Shown: positions 46,395-57,299, counted from the first letter of the stretch. The stretch: DNA of 64,000 nucleotides from Nitrososphaerota archaeon (GCA_024860875.1 JACPSZ010000008.1:148106-212105); one strand, 5' to 3'. Numbers and translations: made by a program. The notes: generated by a model from the letters alone, not told the origin.

Positions 46395-47648
46395 ATGCCT
46401 CTGGAGAGCCAAACTGAAGAAAATTACGAGCAGTTGGCTGAAGAGCTCTGCCAGTACGGTCTTACACGTAATCAATCTGAGACTTACATATCTCTCACGC
46501 GCAGTTCTTGGTCATCCGCGTTAGAAGTTGCAAAGTTGACTGGAAAGCACCATGAGGAGGTATATCGATCAATCGATAAATTAAGAGAATTAGGATTAAT
46601 TTCAGTAATGCCTGGAAGGCCGACAAGATACTTGGCGCTCCCTCCCGATCAGGGCCTTTCATTATTGATAGAATTAGAAACGCAGAAAGTGAAGGCCCTA
46701 AAGAAAAAGCAGAGTGATCTTGCAAAGAAACTTGAATCGATAAGGATTGAGCACAAAGGCGTGCCCGAGCAAAAAGGCTTCAGGTGGATAGCAGATAATG
46801 CTCTTTCAGTAAGCATGTTTATGTCTGCAATAAACGAAGCACATTTCAAGATTGCGACGACATTAACTACCAGAGAACTTGAGATGGTTTCATCTGGCAA
46901 TATATTCAGAACTTTGCTCGAGGCACAAAAGCGCAACGTGGAGGTTGAGATTCTTACAAGAGTAACCACAAGTAATGCAGAATTGGTTCAGAACCTAGCC
47001 AAGCAATTTACAATAAGGCACAGGGGGATGATACCCGCAGGTTTAGCGGTATTCGACCAAAACAACGCAAGGCTGGTCTTTCAATCGGGAGAGCATGATG
47101 ATCAGGGGCCTAACATGATAGAGATATGGTCGAGTAACAAGCGCTTCGTGGATTGCATAATCTCCCTGAATTCGGAGCTCTGGGAGAGCGCGATGGACAT
47201 TTCAATAATTCTTGAGCTGATAAAGGCAGGCAGCAATGTTCCTCACATCGAACTATTCAAAGACAGGCACTCTGTCATGGACGTTATTGCAAAGATAGCC
47301 CTAGAAGCAAACAAGGACGTCTACGTAGTATCGGATTCCAAGCATTTGAACGAAATTCTTCGGATACTAAACTCGGGAAGCGTATCCAACAAAAAATTGA
47401 AGGTGCATGTACTGACACAAGCAGACGGAGACTCGGCCACATTAGTCAGCAAATACGCGTCTAACAGCAGTTTTGGCTTTAGGTACAGCGAAAATGCAAA
47501 GATGGTAGCGGTATCTTCAGGATCCAGGTGCATGATATTGCCAGAGCCCAGCCTCCTTAACGAAGGAATCTACGTTGCCACCGGAGCCCGTGCATCGATT
47601 CTCGGCATTCTCCTGAAAGACCTCTATAACACCGCCGTTGAAGGTTGA
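46395..47648 (+). CDS. TrmB-family transcriptional regulator
   Basis: LCQYGLTRNQSETYISLTRSSWSSALEVAKLTGKHHEEVYRSIDKLRELGLISVMPGRPTRYLALPPDQGL. Confidence 0.85.
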   Translation: MPLESQTEENYEQLAEELCQYGLTRNQSETYISLTRSSWSSALEVAKLTGKHHEEVYRSIDKLRELGLISVMPGRPTRYLALPPDQGLSLLIELETQKVKALKKKQSDLAKKLESIRIEHKGVPEQKGFRWIADNALSVSMFMSAINEAHFKIATTLTTRELEMVSSGNIFRTLLEAQKRNVEVEILTRVTTSNAELVQNLAKQFTIRHRGMIPAGLAVFDQNNARLVFQSGEHDDQGPNMIEIWSSNKRFVDCIISLNSELWESAMDISIILELIKAGSNVPHIELFKDRHSVMDVIAKIALEANKDVYVVSDSKHLNEILRILNSGSVSNKKLKVHVLTQADGDSATLVSKYASNSSFGFRYSENAKMVAVSSGSRCMILPEPSLLNEGIYVATGARASILGILLKDLYNTAVEG

Positions 47649-47650
47649 AA

Positions 47651-47704
47651 CCAAGAGCTAATTCCCGTGCATATACTCTACTATTCTAGTACTCATCAGA
47701 ACAA
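47651..47704 (+). repeat. Right copy of ~50-bp imperfect direct repeat
   Basis: CCAAGAGCTAATTCCCGTGCATATACTCTACTATTCTAGTACTCATCAGAACAA resembles 32833-32880. Confidence 0.6.
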
Positions 47705-47908
47705 TTTTTCTTGCAACGGAATGAAAGCAATTTACTGCAAAAATTAACACCACTTCAATTGCAGTTTCTATCTTTCACTTCATCTATACTCCCCCATAGT
47801 CTAACATGGGGCCCATTTTGTAACTCTATTCTGCTTTATATTGTAGCCCTCTCCTAATAGCCATACCTGAGTACCCGTCTTTTGCGCAGGGGCGTGTTTT
47901 GTTACTTT

Positions 47909-48541
47909 TTACCTTGACGCCATAGCCACGCGTTCTTGCTCATTCTTCTTCTTTATCGAATAACTGTTAGTATCATTACGAACAGCGGCCATAATTTCGT
48001 CAGCAAGAATCTCTTCAACGCTTCTCCTAGAAGCAAAGCTAGCATCTCTAACACCCTCAGAGATGAACCTTAATGCAAGATCAAGTCTCCTTTGAGGAGA
48101 AATATCAACAGAAACATGATAGACAACTCCTCCGTAAGCAATCCTAGTAGTGTCTTCATTTGGAGATGCGTTCTCCACGGCCCTGACAAGAACCTCTATG
48201 GGATTCTTCCCAGTTTCAAGCGCTATGATGTCAAATGCTGACTTTACAATGTTCATGGCTCTCTGCTTCTTCCCTCCCATCCTTCCCGTGTTCTTAGCAT
48301 GCTTCTTCCCAAAGTGCATTATTGAATTAACTAATCTTTCTACAATGTTGACATGGGATTTTCCAAATTTTTTGTGCTCGTGCCTTCCCATCGATGTAGG
48401 AATAATAACAGGGTTCAGAGAAATTACCCTCTTAAGTCCTGGATCCTTAACTTCCACTTGGCTATAATCCCACTTTCTAAACAACATCAAGTTAGGTGCA
48501 TTTGTCATCTTCTTACCTTCTGGGCTTCTCCTTTCTCCCAT
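47909..48541 (-). CDS. rps7: 30S ribosomal protein S7 (uS7)
   Basis: [49 protein letters not shown]. Confidence 0.96.
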   Translation of the reverse strand: MGERRSPEGKKMTNAPNLMLFRKWDYSQVEVKDPGLKRVISLNPVIIPTSMGRHEHKKFGKSHVNIVERLVNSIMHFGKKHAKNTGRMGGKKQRAMNIVKSAFDIIALETGKNPIEVLVRAVENASPNEDTTRIAYGGVVYHVSVDISPQRRLDLALRFISEGVRDASFASRRSVEEILADEIMAAVRNDTNSYSIKKKNEQERVAMASR

Positions 48542-48950
48542 AAACTAACTCGTTCAGCGAAACACCGTTGATCTTGAAGACCTTCCATCGGACACCAGGA
48601 ATGTCTCCCATTGACAGTCCCATTGAACCTCCGATCCCTTCAACAGAAACTTCATCATGCTCATCAACAAAGTTCAAAGCGCCGTCTCCGGGCAGGAAAG
48701 CGGTTACCTGCTTCCCGTTCTTTACTAGTTGTATTCTGACACATTTTCTAATAGCGGAGTTGGGCTGCTTGGATTCTATTCCGACTTTCTCGAGTACTAT
48801 CCCTCGAGCCTGCGGAGCGCCTTCTAGTGGGTCTGCCTTTGTGTCCAACATCAGCATCGTCCTCTTGTAATACTTGTCAGACCAGCGCGTCCGCTGCCTC
48901 TTCAGTCGCAACTGCCTTCCTGAAAATTCACCCTTCGGAGAGTTTGCCAA
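48513..48950 (-). CDS. rps12: 30S ribosomal protein S12 (uS12)
   Basis: [52 protein letters not shown]. Confidence 0.97.
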   Translation of the reverse strand: MANSPKGEFSGRQLRLKRQRTRWSDKYYKRTMLMLDTKADPLEGAPQARGIVLEKVGIESKQPNSAIRKCVRIQLVKNGKQVTAFLPGDGALNFVDEHDEVSVEGIGGSMGLSMGDIPGVRWKVFKINGVSLNELVYGRKEKPRR

Positions 48951-48996
48951 GTGTCAGCACCATTTTACTGCTTCTATAAAAGCCTAAACGAATTCA

Positions 48997-49440
48997 TTAC
49001 TGATGCACTATATGAACATTGACTATAGCAAAATAGCGCTTTGCCAGCAACCTAGCTCGTTCAGCATTCCTTCCTCCTCTTCCCACAAGAGCACCCTTCT
49101 TCTTTTCATCTACCACTACTGTAGCTACCTTCTTTCCATCTAGCTTGTCAGTAATCCTCACTTCAGAAACAAGTTTTGGATCAAGTGAGTTTTTGATAAA
49201 TTCCTTTGGATCGTCTGAATGTTCTACCAGTTCAACTGGTCTTCCGACATACTTCTGCACATTCTTTATCGATTGACCTCCTTTTCCTATTGCCAAGCCC
49301 ATCTCTCCCTTGTTGATTACAAAAATTATCCTGTTCATAGCATCATCAATGATGCAATCTCTGGGCGTCGAGCCACTATTTCTCTGAAATATTTGTATGA
49401 GCTCTAGTTCTTGCGATGTTAGTTTGATATTTTCAGGCAT
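48997..49440 (-). CDS. nusA: NusA-like KH-domain transcription factor
   Basis: Two KH motifs: GEMGLAIGKGGQSIKNV and KGALVGRGGRNAERARLLAKRYF. Confidence 0.93.
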   Translation of the reverse strand: MPENIKLTSQELELIQIFQRNSGSTPRDCIIDDAMNRIIFVINKGEMGLAIGKGGQSIKNVQKYVGRPVELVEHSDDPKEFIKNSLDPKLVSEVRITDKLDGKKVATVVVDEKKKGALVGRGGRNAERARLLAKRYFAIVNVHIVHQ

Positions 49441-49448
49441 CAGGAAAT

Positions 49449-49769
49449 CTACTTTGCAATTGATTCTAGTATAGGCTTCAGGTTGGCATCACCGGGGCTC
49501 TTTATGGCGAGTGCTGATATGCGGAACTGCTTCCCAAGTGCTTTGCCCAGACCTACTGAGCTCTGTTCGAGCTGCAGGAATGGAACTGCAGCAGTGTCGC
49601 ACGTTTTCTGCAAAGCACCTAGTTCTGAATCATCCAGAGTTGACGATGCTATGACGACCTTCGAGCCCTTCACCGATTTTGCAACTTCCTTGTACCCTGC
49701 AACGTACTTTCCAGTCTTCGCAACACCTGTTAATGTCCTTGTCAGGGTCTTTTCATCTATCATACTCAT
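49449..49769 (-). CDS. rpl30e: 50S ribosomal protein L30e (eL30)
   Basis: L7Ae/L30e family: GVAKTGKYVAGYKEVAKSVKGSKVVIASSTLDD; located between rpoA and nusA. Confidence 0.85.
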   Translation of the reverse strand: MSMIDEKTLTRTLTGVAKTGKYVAGYKEVAKSVKGSKVVIASSTLDDSELGALQKTCDTAAVPFLQLEQSSVGLGKALGKQFRISALAIKSPGDANLKPILESIAK

Positions 49770-52700
49770 CGCTTCATGTAGAGGTCTATCATGCCCGTGC
49801 CTACAGGTATAACCATCCCTACGATGACATTCTCGGTTACTCCCTTCAGTTCTTCAACTTGTCCAGTCACGGACGCTTCTGCCAGCGTCGGCACTGTAAT
49901 TTCGAATGCCGCTCTTGCCAGTACGCTGGGCTTCTTTCCAGCAATGCCATGCCTTCCGATCTGCTGCAGAAATCCCTTTGATGTCATCAAGTCTGCAACG
50001 AGCAATATGTGCCTTATATCAACCTCAAGACCCTGCTCGTCGAGGGTACTTGTAATCTCGTTGATCAGTGCTATTCTTGCGGCTTCAATGCCCAATGTTG
50101 TTGCAACTTCAAAGATGTTGTTTGTAGTTGTCCTGCTCGAGTCTACCCCAGGCGTTCTTAGAACCTTGGCCAAATTTGAACCTGAAGTCTGGATCATCCA
50201 CTCTTCCTCTTCTTTCACAACCGTAACCCTTTCAATCCCAGGTATTCCTTTGACCTTCTGGTTTAGAGCCTTGTTCCTAAGAGTAAACAGCGTCGGTAAA
50301 TCGCTCCCTTCAACTTGAATTGTTACAGTGTTATTCTTCTTGCTATATTCTACATCCCTCTTGCCAGACTGCACCGCAGTTTTGATCCCTTCTGGTTCGA
50401 CTCCTCTGTCCTTCATCTTATCTGCATCAAGATGTAGAACAACTCCGCTGTCAATGTCAACTTCGCTGTACGCTAGCACATCGTCGACCTTGGTAAAGAG
50501 TATCTCTCGAGCAACTGCAAGTGCCTTCTCGTTTGACTTTCTATGCTCCTCGTCAAGGTATACGTTCATTGCTGGGGTTGCAGGTACCTTCCTAGCATCG
50601 ACTAGTTCTATCAATCTTGGAAGTCCTAGTGTCACATCCCTTTCCTTGACGCCTGCAAAGTGGAATGTCCTGAGCGTCATCTGTGTACCAGGTTCTCCAA
50701 TTGATTGTGCAGCTACTATTCCGCTAGCCTCTCCAGGCTCCACCATAGCCTTCTTGAACAGCTCAACTGTCTTTTCGCAGACAGATTTCATCCCTTCTAC
50801 AGAGAGTGGCAACTTTTCGAATGCCCGCCTGAGGTCTTGTAGTATCCTCTGGTTCAATGTCCCATCGTATCCTGCAAGCATCTTGTCGATTTGCGCTGCT
50901 GTGACCTTGCTGGCTGAGTGTGTTAGTGCTTCAATCTCTGCAAGCCTTTCGACCTTGACCGCCTGTCCATGGTCGCTCTTCACGGGGTCTATGCCGTCTT
51001 CGCCATAGACGAACTGAATTATGCCTCCGCTCGGGTCTCTAACGGTCAGATCGTATTCGACTCTTAAATGCTCAAGCGCATTCACAAGCCTTCTCTGCAT
51101 GTAACCACTCTGCTGGGTCCTGACCGCTGTATCGACAAGTCCTTCCCTTCCTCCCATCGCATGGAAGAAGAATTCTTCAGGACCCAATCCATGTCTGTAG
51201 TTCGACCTTACGAAACCTTTTGCATCTGGCGTAAGATCTCCTTGCTTATAGTGCGAAAGTGCCCTACCAGCATAGCCTTTAGTAATACGTTTCCCTCTAA
51301 CTGATTGCTGACCGAGCGATGCAGTCATCTGCCCTATGTTGAGGCTCGAACCCCTTGCCCCAGTTCGTGCCATTATCACTCCTGCGTTTGTAAGCGGAAA
51401 CGCTCTGTCTGCAATTCTGCCCGCACGATCCCTCGCTTTCGATAACTCATTGACGATGTAAAACTCTAAAGCTTCTTCTGGAGAAAGACCCTTTGTCAGA
51501 GCCAGCATTCCCTGATTGTATTGTCTGATTAGATCTTTGACCTTCGTATAGGCTTCGTCAAGGACGCTCTTGATCTCCTTCTGAGCCTCATCCTCTAGCA
51601 CAAGTTCGTCGTATCCGTACGAGAAGCCCATCCTTGTCATGTACGCTCTTAGCATCGAAAGTATTGAGTTAAGGAACCTCCGAGCATGTTCGGTTCCATA
51701 ATCCTTAGCGATCCTGTGCAGTATGCTGTCGGGCTCCTCTGCTCCTATCGCTGCCCTGTCGACGACTCCGCTCACAAGCTCACCGTTGCGTATCACAATG
51801 TCCTTGCCTCCCTTCTGCTGCTTGAGCCCTCTAGCCCATTTTGAGATCATTATGTAGTTGAAGTCTTTAGGCAGGAATAGTGAGAAGAGCTGCTTTCCAG
51901 AGTACTTTGGCTGGGGCTTCTTTTCTACTGGTTCTGGAAGAGAACCCGAATAGCCTCCAACAAGTGCTAAGTTTGTGAATTCTTCTGCTGCAAGCAGTGT
52001 ATCGTCTTTTGTCAACAAAAATGCCGCTGTCAGGAAGTCCCTGATAGCTCCGATTATCGGCGCTCCATACCTTGGAGATAGTATCTGGTCTTTTACCTGC
52101 ATCAGAGCCAGAGCTTCAGACCGTGCCTCTTCTCCTTGAGGTACATGAAGGTTCATTTCATCGCCATCAAAATCTGCATTGTATGGCGGGCACACCGCTG
52201 GATGTAATCTGAAGGTTCTGTAGGGCAACACTCTCACAAAGTGTGCCATTACAGACATCCTGTGCAAAGATGGCTGCCTGTTGAACAAAACGATGTCTCC
52301 ATCGAGCAGATGCCTCTCGACTATCACTCCAGGCGCTAGAGAATCTGCGACTGTTGATCTGTCAGTCACATAATCTAGCCTGATCTTTACTCCATCCGGT
52401 CTTATGACATAGTTTGCACCTGGGTGGTTGAACGGGCCGTTCGTGACGAGCTGCTTTAGGAATGTTATGTTCCAGTCGGAAACCTTTTCGGGAATTGTAA
52501 GCTTCCTTGCAATATCAACTGGGACTCCAACTTCGGATACGTCGAGGCTGGGGTCTGGAGATATTACTGTTCTTGCTGAGAAGTCGACTCTTTTACCTGA
52601 TAAACTGCCCCTGAACCTTCCTTCTTTACCTTTCAACCTCTGGCTCAAAGTCTTCAGAGGTCTCCCTGATCTATGGTGGGACTGTGGTATGCCAGAAACT

Positions 52701-53554
52701 TCATTGTCGAAGAATGTAGTTACATGGTATTGCAACAGGTCAACAAGGTCTTGGACGATCAGCGGAGGAGTGCCAGATTCTTTGGCTTCCCTTACCCTCT
52801 GGTTCACCCTCAGAATGTCCACGATCTTGTGTGTTAGATCGTCTTCTGATCTGATGCCTGACTCAAGGGTAATAGATGGTCTTACGCCTACTGGAGGAAC
52901 AGGGAGAACCTGCAGGACGAACCATTCTGGCCTTGTAGCCAAGTTGTTGTAGCCGAGCAGCCTGAACTCTTCATCCTTGATGCGCTCCAACCTTTCCCGA
53001 ATTGCAATTGGCAGAAGCCTTGTGGCTCCTCCTTCCTCTGTAATCTCATGAAATATCGTAGGCTTTGTGAACTCTATTTCGTATTGGTTCTTGCCGCAGT
53101 GTGGGCAGAGTTTTTCCTTCCTTGCCTTCAGGAAGATTTCTTTTGCTATAGTTTCGACAAGGTATGGAGTGTAAGCGGCGTTATTCTCGAGCTGCTCTTT
53201 GTATTGACCAATTAACTCGTTTGGAAGTTTCAATCTTCCGCATGCTCTGCATGTTGTGACAAGCAACCTGTTGATATCATCTACAAATGCTATGTGCAGC
53301 ACTGGTTCTGCAAGCTCAACATGGCCAAAATGGCCTGGGCAGTTTGATGTCGTATTTCCGCAAGTACCGCATTTCTGTCCCGGCTCTAGTGTGCCAAGCC
53401 TGTTGTCCATCAAGCCTCCTTGCACTGACATTCCGTCTTCATCGTAAGTCTCTGGAGCAGTAATCTCCGCGACCGAATACTTGCGTGTCTCGCTAGGAGA
53501 TATAACCGCAAACTTTATTCCGCCAACGGCCTTTACAGTTTCTTCTACCGACAT
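49766..53554 (-). CDS. rpoA: DNA-directed RNA polymerase subunit A, single chain (A'+A'')
   Basis: NADFDGDEMNLHVPQ catalytic motif and EPGTQMTLRTFHFAGV in one uninterrupted 1262-aa ORF. Confidence 0.97.
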   Translation of the reverse strand: MSVEETVKAVGGIKFAVISPSETRKYSVAEITAPETYDEDGMSVQGGLMDNRLGTLEPGQKCGTCGNTTSNCPGHFGHVELAEPVLHIAFVDDINRLLVTTCRACGRLKLPNELIGQYKEQLENNAAYTPYLVETIAKEIFLKARKEKLCPHCGKNQYEIEFTKPTIFHEITEEGGATRLLPIAIRERLERIKDEEFRLLGYNNLATRPEWFVLQVLPVPPVGVRPSITLESGIRSEDDLTHKIVDILRVNQRVREAKESGTPPLIVQDLVDLLQYHVTTFFDNEVSGIPQSHHRSGRPLKTLSQRLKGKEGRFRGSLSGKRVDFSARTVISPDPSLDVSEVGVPVDIARKLTIPEKVSDWNITFLKQLVTNGPFNHPGANYVIRPDGVKIRLDYVTDRSTVADSLAPGVIVERHLLDGDIVLFNRQPSLHRMSVMAHFVRVLPYRTFRLHPAVCPPYNADFDGDEMNLHVPQGEEARSEALALMQVKDQILSPRYGAPIIGAIRDFLTAAFLLTKDDTLLAAEEFTNLALVGGYSGSLPEPVEKKPQPKYSGKQLFSLFLPKDFNYIMISKWARGLKQQKGGKDIVIRNGELVSGVVDRAAIGAEEPDSILHRIAKDYGTEHARRFLNSILSMLRAYMTRMGFSYGYDELVLEDEAQKEIKSVLDEAYTKVKDLIRQYNQGMLALTKGLSPEEALEFYIVNELSKARDRAGRIADRAFPLTNAGVIMARTGARGSSLNIGQMTASLGQQSVRGKRITKGYAGRALSHYKQGDLTPDAKGFVRSNYRHGLGPEEFFFHAMGGREGLVDTAVRTQQSGYMQRRLVNALEHLRVEYDLTVRDPSGGIIQFVYGEDGIDPVKSDHGQAVKVERLAEIEALTHSASKVTAAQIDKMLAGYDGTLNQRILQDLRRAFEKLPLSVEGMKSVCEKTVELFKKAMVEPGEASGIVAAQSIGEPGTQMTLRTFHFAGVKERDVTLGLPRLIELVDARKVPATPAMNVYLDEEHRKSNEKALAVAREILFTKVDDVLAYSEVDIDSGVVLHLDADKMKDRGVEPEGIKTAVQSGKRDVEYSKKNNTVTIQVEGSDLPTLFTLRNKALNQKVKGIPGIERVTVVKEEEEWMIQTSGSNLAKVLRTPGVDSSRTTTNNIFEVATTLGIEAARIALINEITSTLDEQGLEVDIRHILLVADLMTSKGFLQQIGRHGIAGKKPSVLARAAFEITVPTLAEASVTGQVEELKGVTENVIVGMVIPVGTGMIDLYMKR

Positions 53555-53566
53555 CGCTGTCCCTCC

Positions 53567-56500
53567 TTACACCTTGTCTTTAATTAGTAGTCTTGGGGCA
53601 ATGTTCAAGCTCATCATCTCCTGCAAAAGTAGCTTGAAGGCATATGCTATCACAACAGTGGAGATCTGCGATTGATCTCCATCCACTCTACAGACGTACT
53701 TCCTCTGCCTTGCATCATGATATGCTATCAAGCCGCACTTCTCGCATATGTGTATCTTGGTCTTGTCAGCCTCATCAAGCAGCCTGTCCTTTAGAACCAT
53801 TGCTGCTCCATAGGCGATAAGGCAGTCCCTCTCCATTTCACCGAAGCGGAGACCTCCTCCTCTTGCCCTGCCTTCTGTAGGCTGCTTTGTAAGCATCTGC
53901 ACCTGTCCCCTTGCCCTTGCATGTATCTTGTCAGCGACCATGTGATGCAGTTTTTGATAATAGACTACTCCAACGAATATTTCAGAAGTGTACTTCCTTC
54001 CTGTCCTGCCATCGTACATCACTTCCTTTCCTGTAGATTTGAATCCGTGCTTCTCCAGCATGCCTCCGAGATCTTCTGGCTCTTCTCCTGTGAATGCAGT
54101 CCCATCCACTGGATGGCCTTCGAGTGCTGCTGCCTTTCCTGCAATAGATTCGATGAATTGTCCTACCGTCATCCTTGAAGGGAAGGCGTGTGGGTTGATG
54201 ATGACATCTGGTACGACTCCATCTTCAGTGTAAGGCATGTCCTCCTGATCCACGACCAATCCAACGACTCCTTTCTGGCCGTGCCTTGATGCAAACTTGT
54301 CCCCAATTTCAGGAACCCTCATGTCCCTGACCCTTACCTTGAACACCTGTCCTCCCTCCACATTCTGAGTCATGAATATCGCATCAATAGTTCCAGTTTC
54401 TGAAGGCCTGACTGCGACTGAGGTGTCCCTCCTTGCGGGCCCTTTGATCTCGAACTCTTTGTACTCCTCCATGAACCTCGGCGGGCTTGTCCTTCCTATG
54501 ATAACGTCGCCTCCGCTAACGACGGATTCATGCATGATTACTCCGTCTCCTTCAAGAAGCCTATAGTACTTCTCTCCTCTATACCCTCTGATGTTGGACT
54601 CGGCAGAAGGAATTTCGAAGTTGTCTTTCATTCCTCCGAGGTACTGCTTTGCTTCGCCTTCGTAAAGCCTGTAGAAGAACGAGCGTGCTAAACCTCTATC
54701 AACGGCAGCTTTGTTCATGATTATCGCGTCTTCGATGTTGTACCCTTCATACGAAAGCACGGCAACTATGCAGTTCTGCCCAGTCGGTCTAACGTCAAGA
54801 TTCAGCAGGGGAGTTGATTTCGTTCTTACTAGCTGCGGCTGTGGATATACGAGCAAGTGCTGTCTAACAAGAGTGTTGTAGCCATATGTAGGAGCGGGGA
54901 AGCCCAGAGATTGCTTTGCCATCGCAGATTCGTATGTATTTCTTGGAGATTGGTTGTGCTCTGGGTAGGGAATCATCGATGCCGTTACACCGAATATAGC
55001 CGATGGGAAGACCTCCATGTGAGTACGACCTTTAGTCAGAGACTTTTGGTCAATAGCGACGTAGCAATTTTCCTCTTCGCTCGCATCGACAAGCTCCATG
55101 GCACCCATCTGAATAAGGTCGTTCCAGCTCAGCTCGCCTTTTTCAACTCTGTTGAGCGTTTCTTCAGTTAGTAGGAGTTCTCCATCATCAACAATCAGCA
55201 ATGGCCTAAGGACTCTTCCCGGGGCTACATCGACATAGATCCTTCCAGCAGCATTTTCGTTCTTTGGAGCTACGTAGCTTATGCTTACGTGCGGGTGGAC
55301 GGTGCCCTGCCTCCGCATAGCCCTGAACTGGCCTACGAGCCTCTCAGCATCAAGGACATAGCCGATGAATCTTCCATCGACGAAGACCCTGCTTCCATCA
55401 GCCTTTGTGGTAGGATCCGCCTCCTTTGTAGTCTTAACGCCGAGCTCTGTCAGCCTTTCTACTACTTCAGATGCGCTGCTGCTGACTGAAATCAGTGCTG
55501 AAAGTGCAATATTCTTTACAAGACCACAGTTAGAACCTTCGGGGGTTTCGTTCGGACATATTCTTCCGAAGTGTGTAGCGTGTAGGTCTCTTGCTTCGAA
55601 GTTAGGCTGGCTTCTACTAAGGGGGCTCTGAATCCTTCGCAGGTGGCTCAGCGTAGAGAGGTAGTTTGTCCTGTCAAGAAGCTGCGTAACGCCTACCTTG
55701 CCTCTGCCCCAATTTCCTGTTGCAATGGCATTCCTTAATTTGTCCGTAATTATTCCTGGCCTTATCGCTGCACCAACGACATTCATGCCTCTTCGCTGTC
55801 CTGTCCTTTCGAGCTGATACTTCATGTCGCGTATGAGATTCCTTATAGCAGTCCTGAAGAGATCGGCAATCATCTGGCCTGCGAATTTTATCGTCTTGTT
55901 TCCGTAGTGGTCTTTGTCGTCAGGAACCACCCATCCAAGCTTCAGTTCAAGTAGCTTTGACACTGCTTCTCCAAGGAACATGGCCTTGTCGAATCTGTCA
56001 TTTGGAGTTCTCCCAAGGTGAGGCAGGAGACCCCAATCCAACAACGATTCTGCCTTGCGCAGCCTGTATTCTTCGACCATTCCATGAGCAACCCTGTTCC
56101 CTATGTAAACCAAGGCTTCCTGATTGGTCTTGACTTCAGCAGCCTTCTCAAAGGAAACTTCGAGGAAATCCTGAATTTCTGCTCTGCTTGATATTGCATT
56201 GGCAGTGTCTTTGTCAGTCTCTATTCCCAGAGCCTTCATTATGACAACTAGAGGAAGGTCTGTGGGGGAGCTCGGAAGTTTGAGGTTTATTGCTCCGTCC
56301 TTCTTCATTGAGATTTCGAGTTTGGCCCTATAACCTACAATGGAAGAATAAATCTTCGACTTATAGACTACGTTGCCTCCAGTCTCCTCAACATCAACAA
56401 GTATCTTGTTAGGCGACAAATCTTCCAAGCCAACAATGACCCTTTCAGATCCATTTACTATGAAATAACCTCCAGGATCGTTCGGGTCTTCGCCAACATC

Positions 56501-56923
56501 GATAAGCTGCTGCTCGGTCATCTTTGAAAGAGCGCACAAATCAGATTTTACCATTACTGGCAGGTCTCCGATGTGCTGGTTCTGCTGCTCTCGCACAATG
56601 CCGTTCTCTTCTACGATCATCTCCAAATGCACTGGAGCGACATAAGAGAGATTTCTCAGCCGAGCTTCAAGAGGTAGAATATTGCTTACCGAGCCGTCGA
56701 TTTCGACCACTCTCGGATTTCCAACCTTAACCTTCCCAAACCTGATTTTGTATGGACTGGTCAGCGACTCTATTTCTGCGCTGCCTATTTCATCTATAAT
56801 GAGCTGAATCCCTCGCTCGAAAAATTCATTGTACGAATTAAGGTGCTGTCTGGCTATGCCTTCCTTGCGCAGAATGTCCTCGATTATGGGCCACGTATCC
56901 AATTTACCAGCTAATTTCTGCAT
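53567..56923 (-). CDS. rpoB: DNA-directed RNA polymerase subunit B, unsplit
   Basis: GYNIEDAIIMNKAAVDRGLARS, GDKFASRHGQKGVVG, GGLRFGEMERDCLIAYGAA, C-terminal zinc site. Confidence 0.97.
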   Translation of the reverse strand: MQKLAGKLDTWPIIEDILRKEGIARQHLNSYNEFFERGIQLIIDEIGSAEIESLTSPYKIRFGKVKVGNPRVVEIDGSVSNILPLEARLRNLSYVAPVHLEMIVEENGIVREQQNQHIGDLPVMVKSDLCALSKMTEQQLIDVGEDPNDPGGYFIVNGSERVIVGLEDLSPNKILVDVEETGGNVVYKSKIYSSIVGYRAKLEISMKKDGAINLKLPSSPTDLPLVVIMKALGIETDKDTANAISSRAEIQDFLEVSFEKAAEVKTNQEALVYIGNRVAHGMVEEYRLRKAESLLDWGLLPHLGRTPNDRFDKAMFLGEAVSKLLELKLGWVVPDDKDHYGNKTIKFAGQMIADLFRTAIRNLIRDMKYQLERTGQRRGMNVVGAAIRPGIITDKLRNAIATGNWGRGKVGVTQLLDRTNYLSTLSHLRRIQSPLSRSQPNFEARDLHATHFGRICPNETPEGSNCGLVKNIALSALISVSSSASEVVERLTELGVKTTKEADPTTKADGSRVFVDGRFIGYVLDAERLVGQFRAMRRQGTVHPHVSISYVAPKNENAAGRIYVDVAPGRVLRPLLIVDDGELLLTEETLNRVEKGELSWNDLIQMGAMELVDASEEENCYVAIDQKSLTKGRTHMEVFPSAIFGVTASMIPYPEHNQSPRNTYESAMAKQSLGFPAPTYGYNTLVRQHLLVYPQPQLVRTKSTPLLNLDVRPTGQNCIVAVLSYEGYNIEDAIIMNKAAVDRGLARSFFYRLYEGEAKQYLGGMKDNFEIPSAESNIRGYRGEKYYRLLEGDGVIMHESVVSGGDVIIGRTSPPRFMEEYKEFEIKGPARRDTSVAVRPSETGTIDAIFMTQNVEGGQVFKVRVRDMRVPEIGDKFASRHGQKGVVGLVVDQEDMPYTEDGVVPDVIINPHAFPSRMTVGQFIESIAGKAAALEGHPVDGTAFTGEEPEDLGGMLEKHGFKSTGKEVMYDGRTGRKYTSEIFVGVVYYQKLHHMVADKIHARARGQVQMLTKQPTEGRARGGGLRFGEMERDCLIAYGAAMVLKDRLLDEADKTKIHICEKCGLIAYHDARQRKYVCRVDGDQSQISTVVIAYAFKLLLQEMMSLNIAPRLLIKDKV

Positions 56924-56926
56924 CTT

Positions 56927-57187
56927 CTAACCCTCCACGACAAACCTGTAGTATGGCATTTCTCCTGCAGTAGGGCTCTTTCTTGAAATTTTAATGAGGT
57001 CGCCTGGTCTTCCTCCGATTTCCTTTACGATGGGGTCCGATACCAGAATATACGGAAATTGTTCGAGTTTTGCGTTATACGTTTTCAGAATCTCGCCTAC
57101 ATTTTCCTCCGGAACTATTTCGTGTTTGGGAACGTAGATGTGATCCGACACTTTCAAATCTAATTTAGACTCTTCACTCATACACAA
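56927..57187 (-). CDS. rpoH: DNA-directed RNA polymerase subunit H (Rpo5)
   Basis: DHIYVPKHEIVPEENVGEILKTYNAKLEQFPYILVSDPIVKEIGGRPGDLIKISRKSPTAG. Confidence 0.95.
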   Translation of the reverse strand: MCMSEESKLDLKVSDHIYVPKHEIVPEENVGEILKTYNAKLEQFPYILVSDPIVKEIGGRPGDLIKISRKSPTAGEMPYYRFVVEG

Positions 57188-57299
57188 TACACTCTTCGAG
57201 TATCCACACTAACCTAGCACGTGCTGCGCTCTTTTGTTTAGGTTTAATGCCGATTATTTAACGGTTCCTACGTTCCGGATACAGCATTTTTTACAAAAA

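Noticed and set aside
49791-52952. + strand ORFs opposite rpoA
   Set aside because: Shadow ORFs of a conserved coding sequence on the minus strand.
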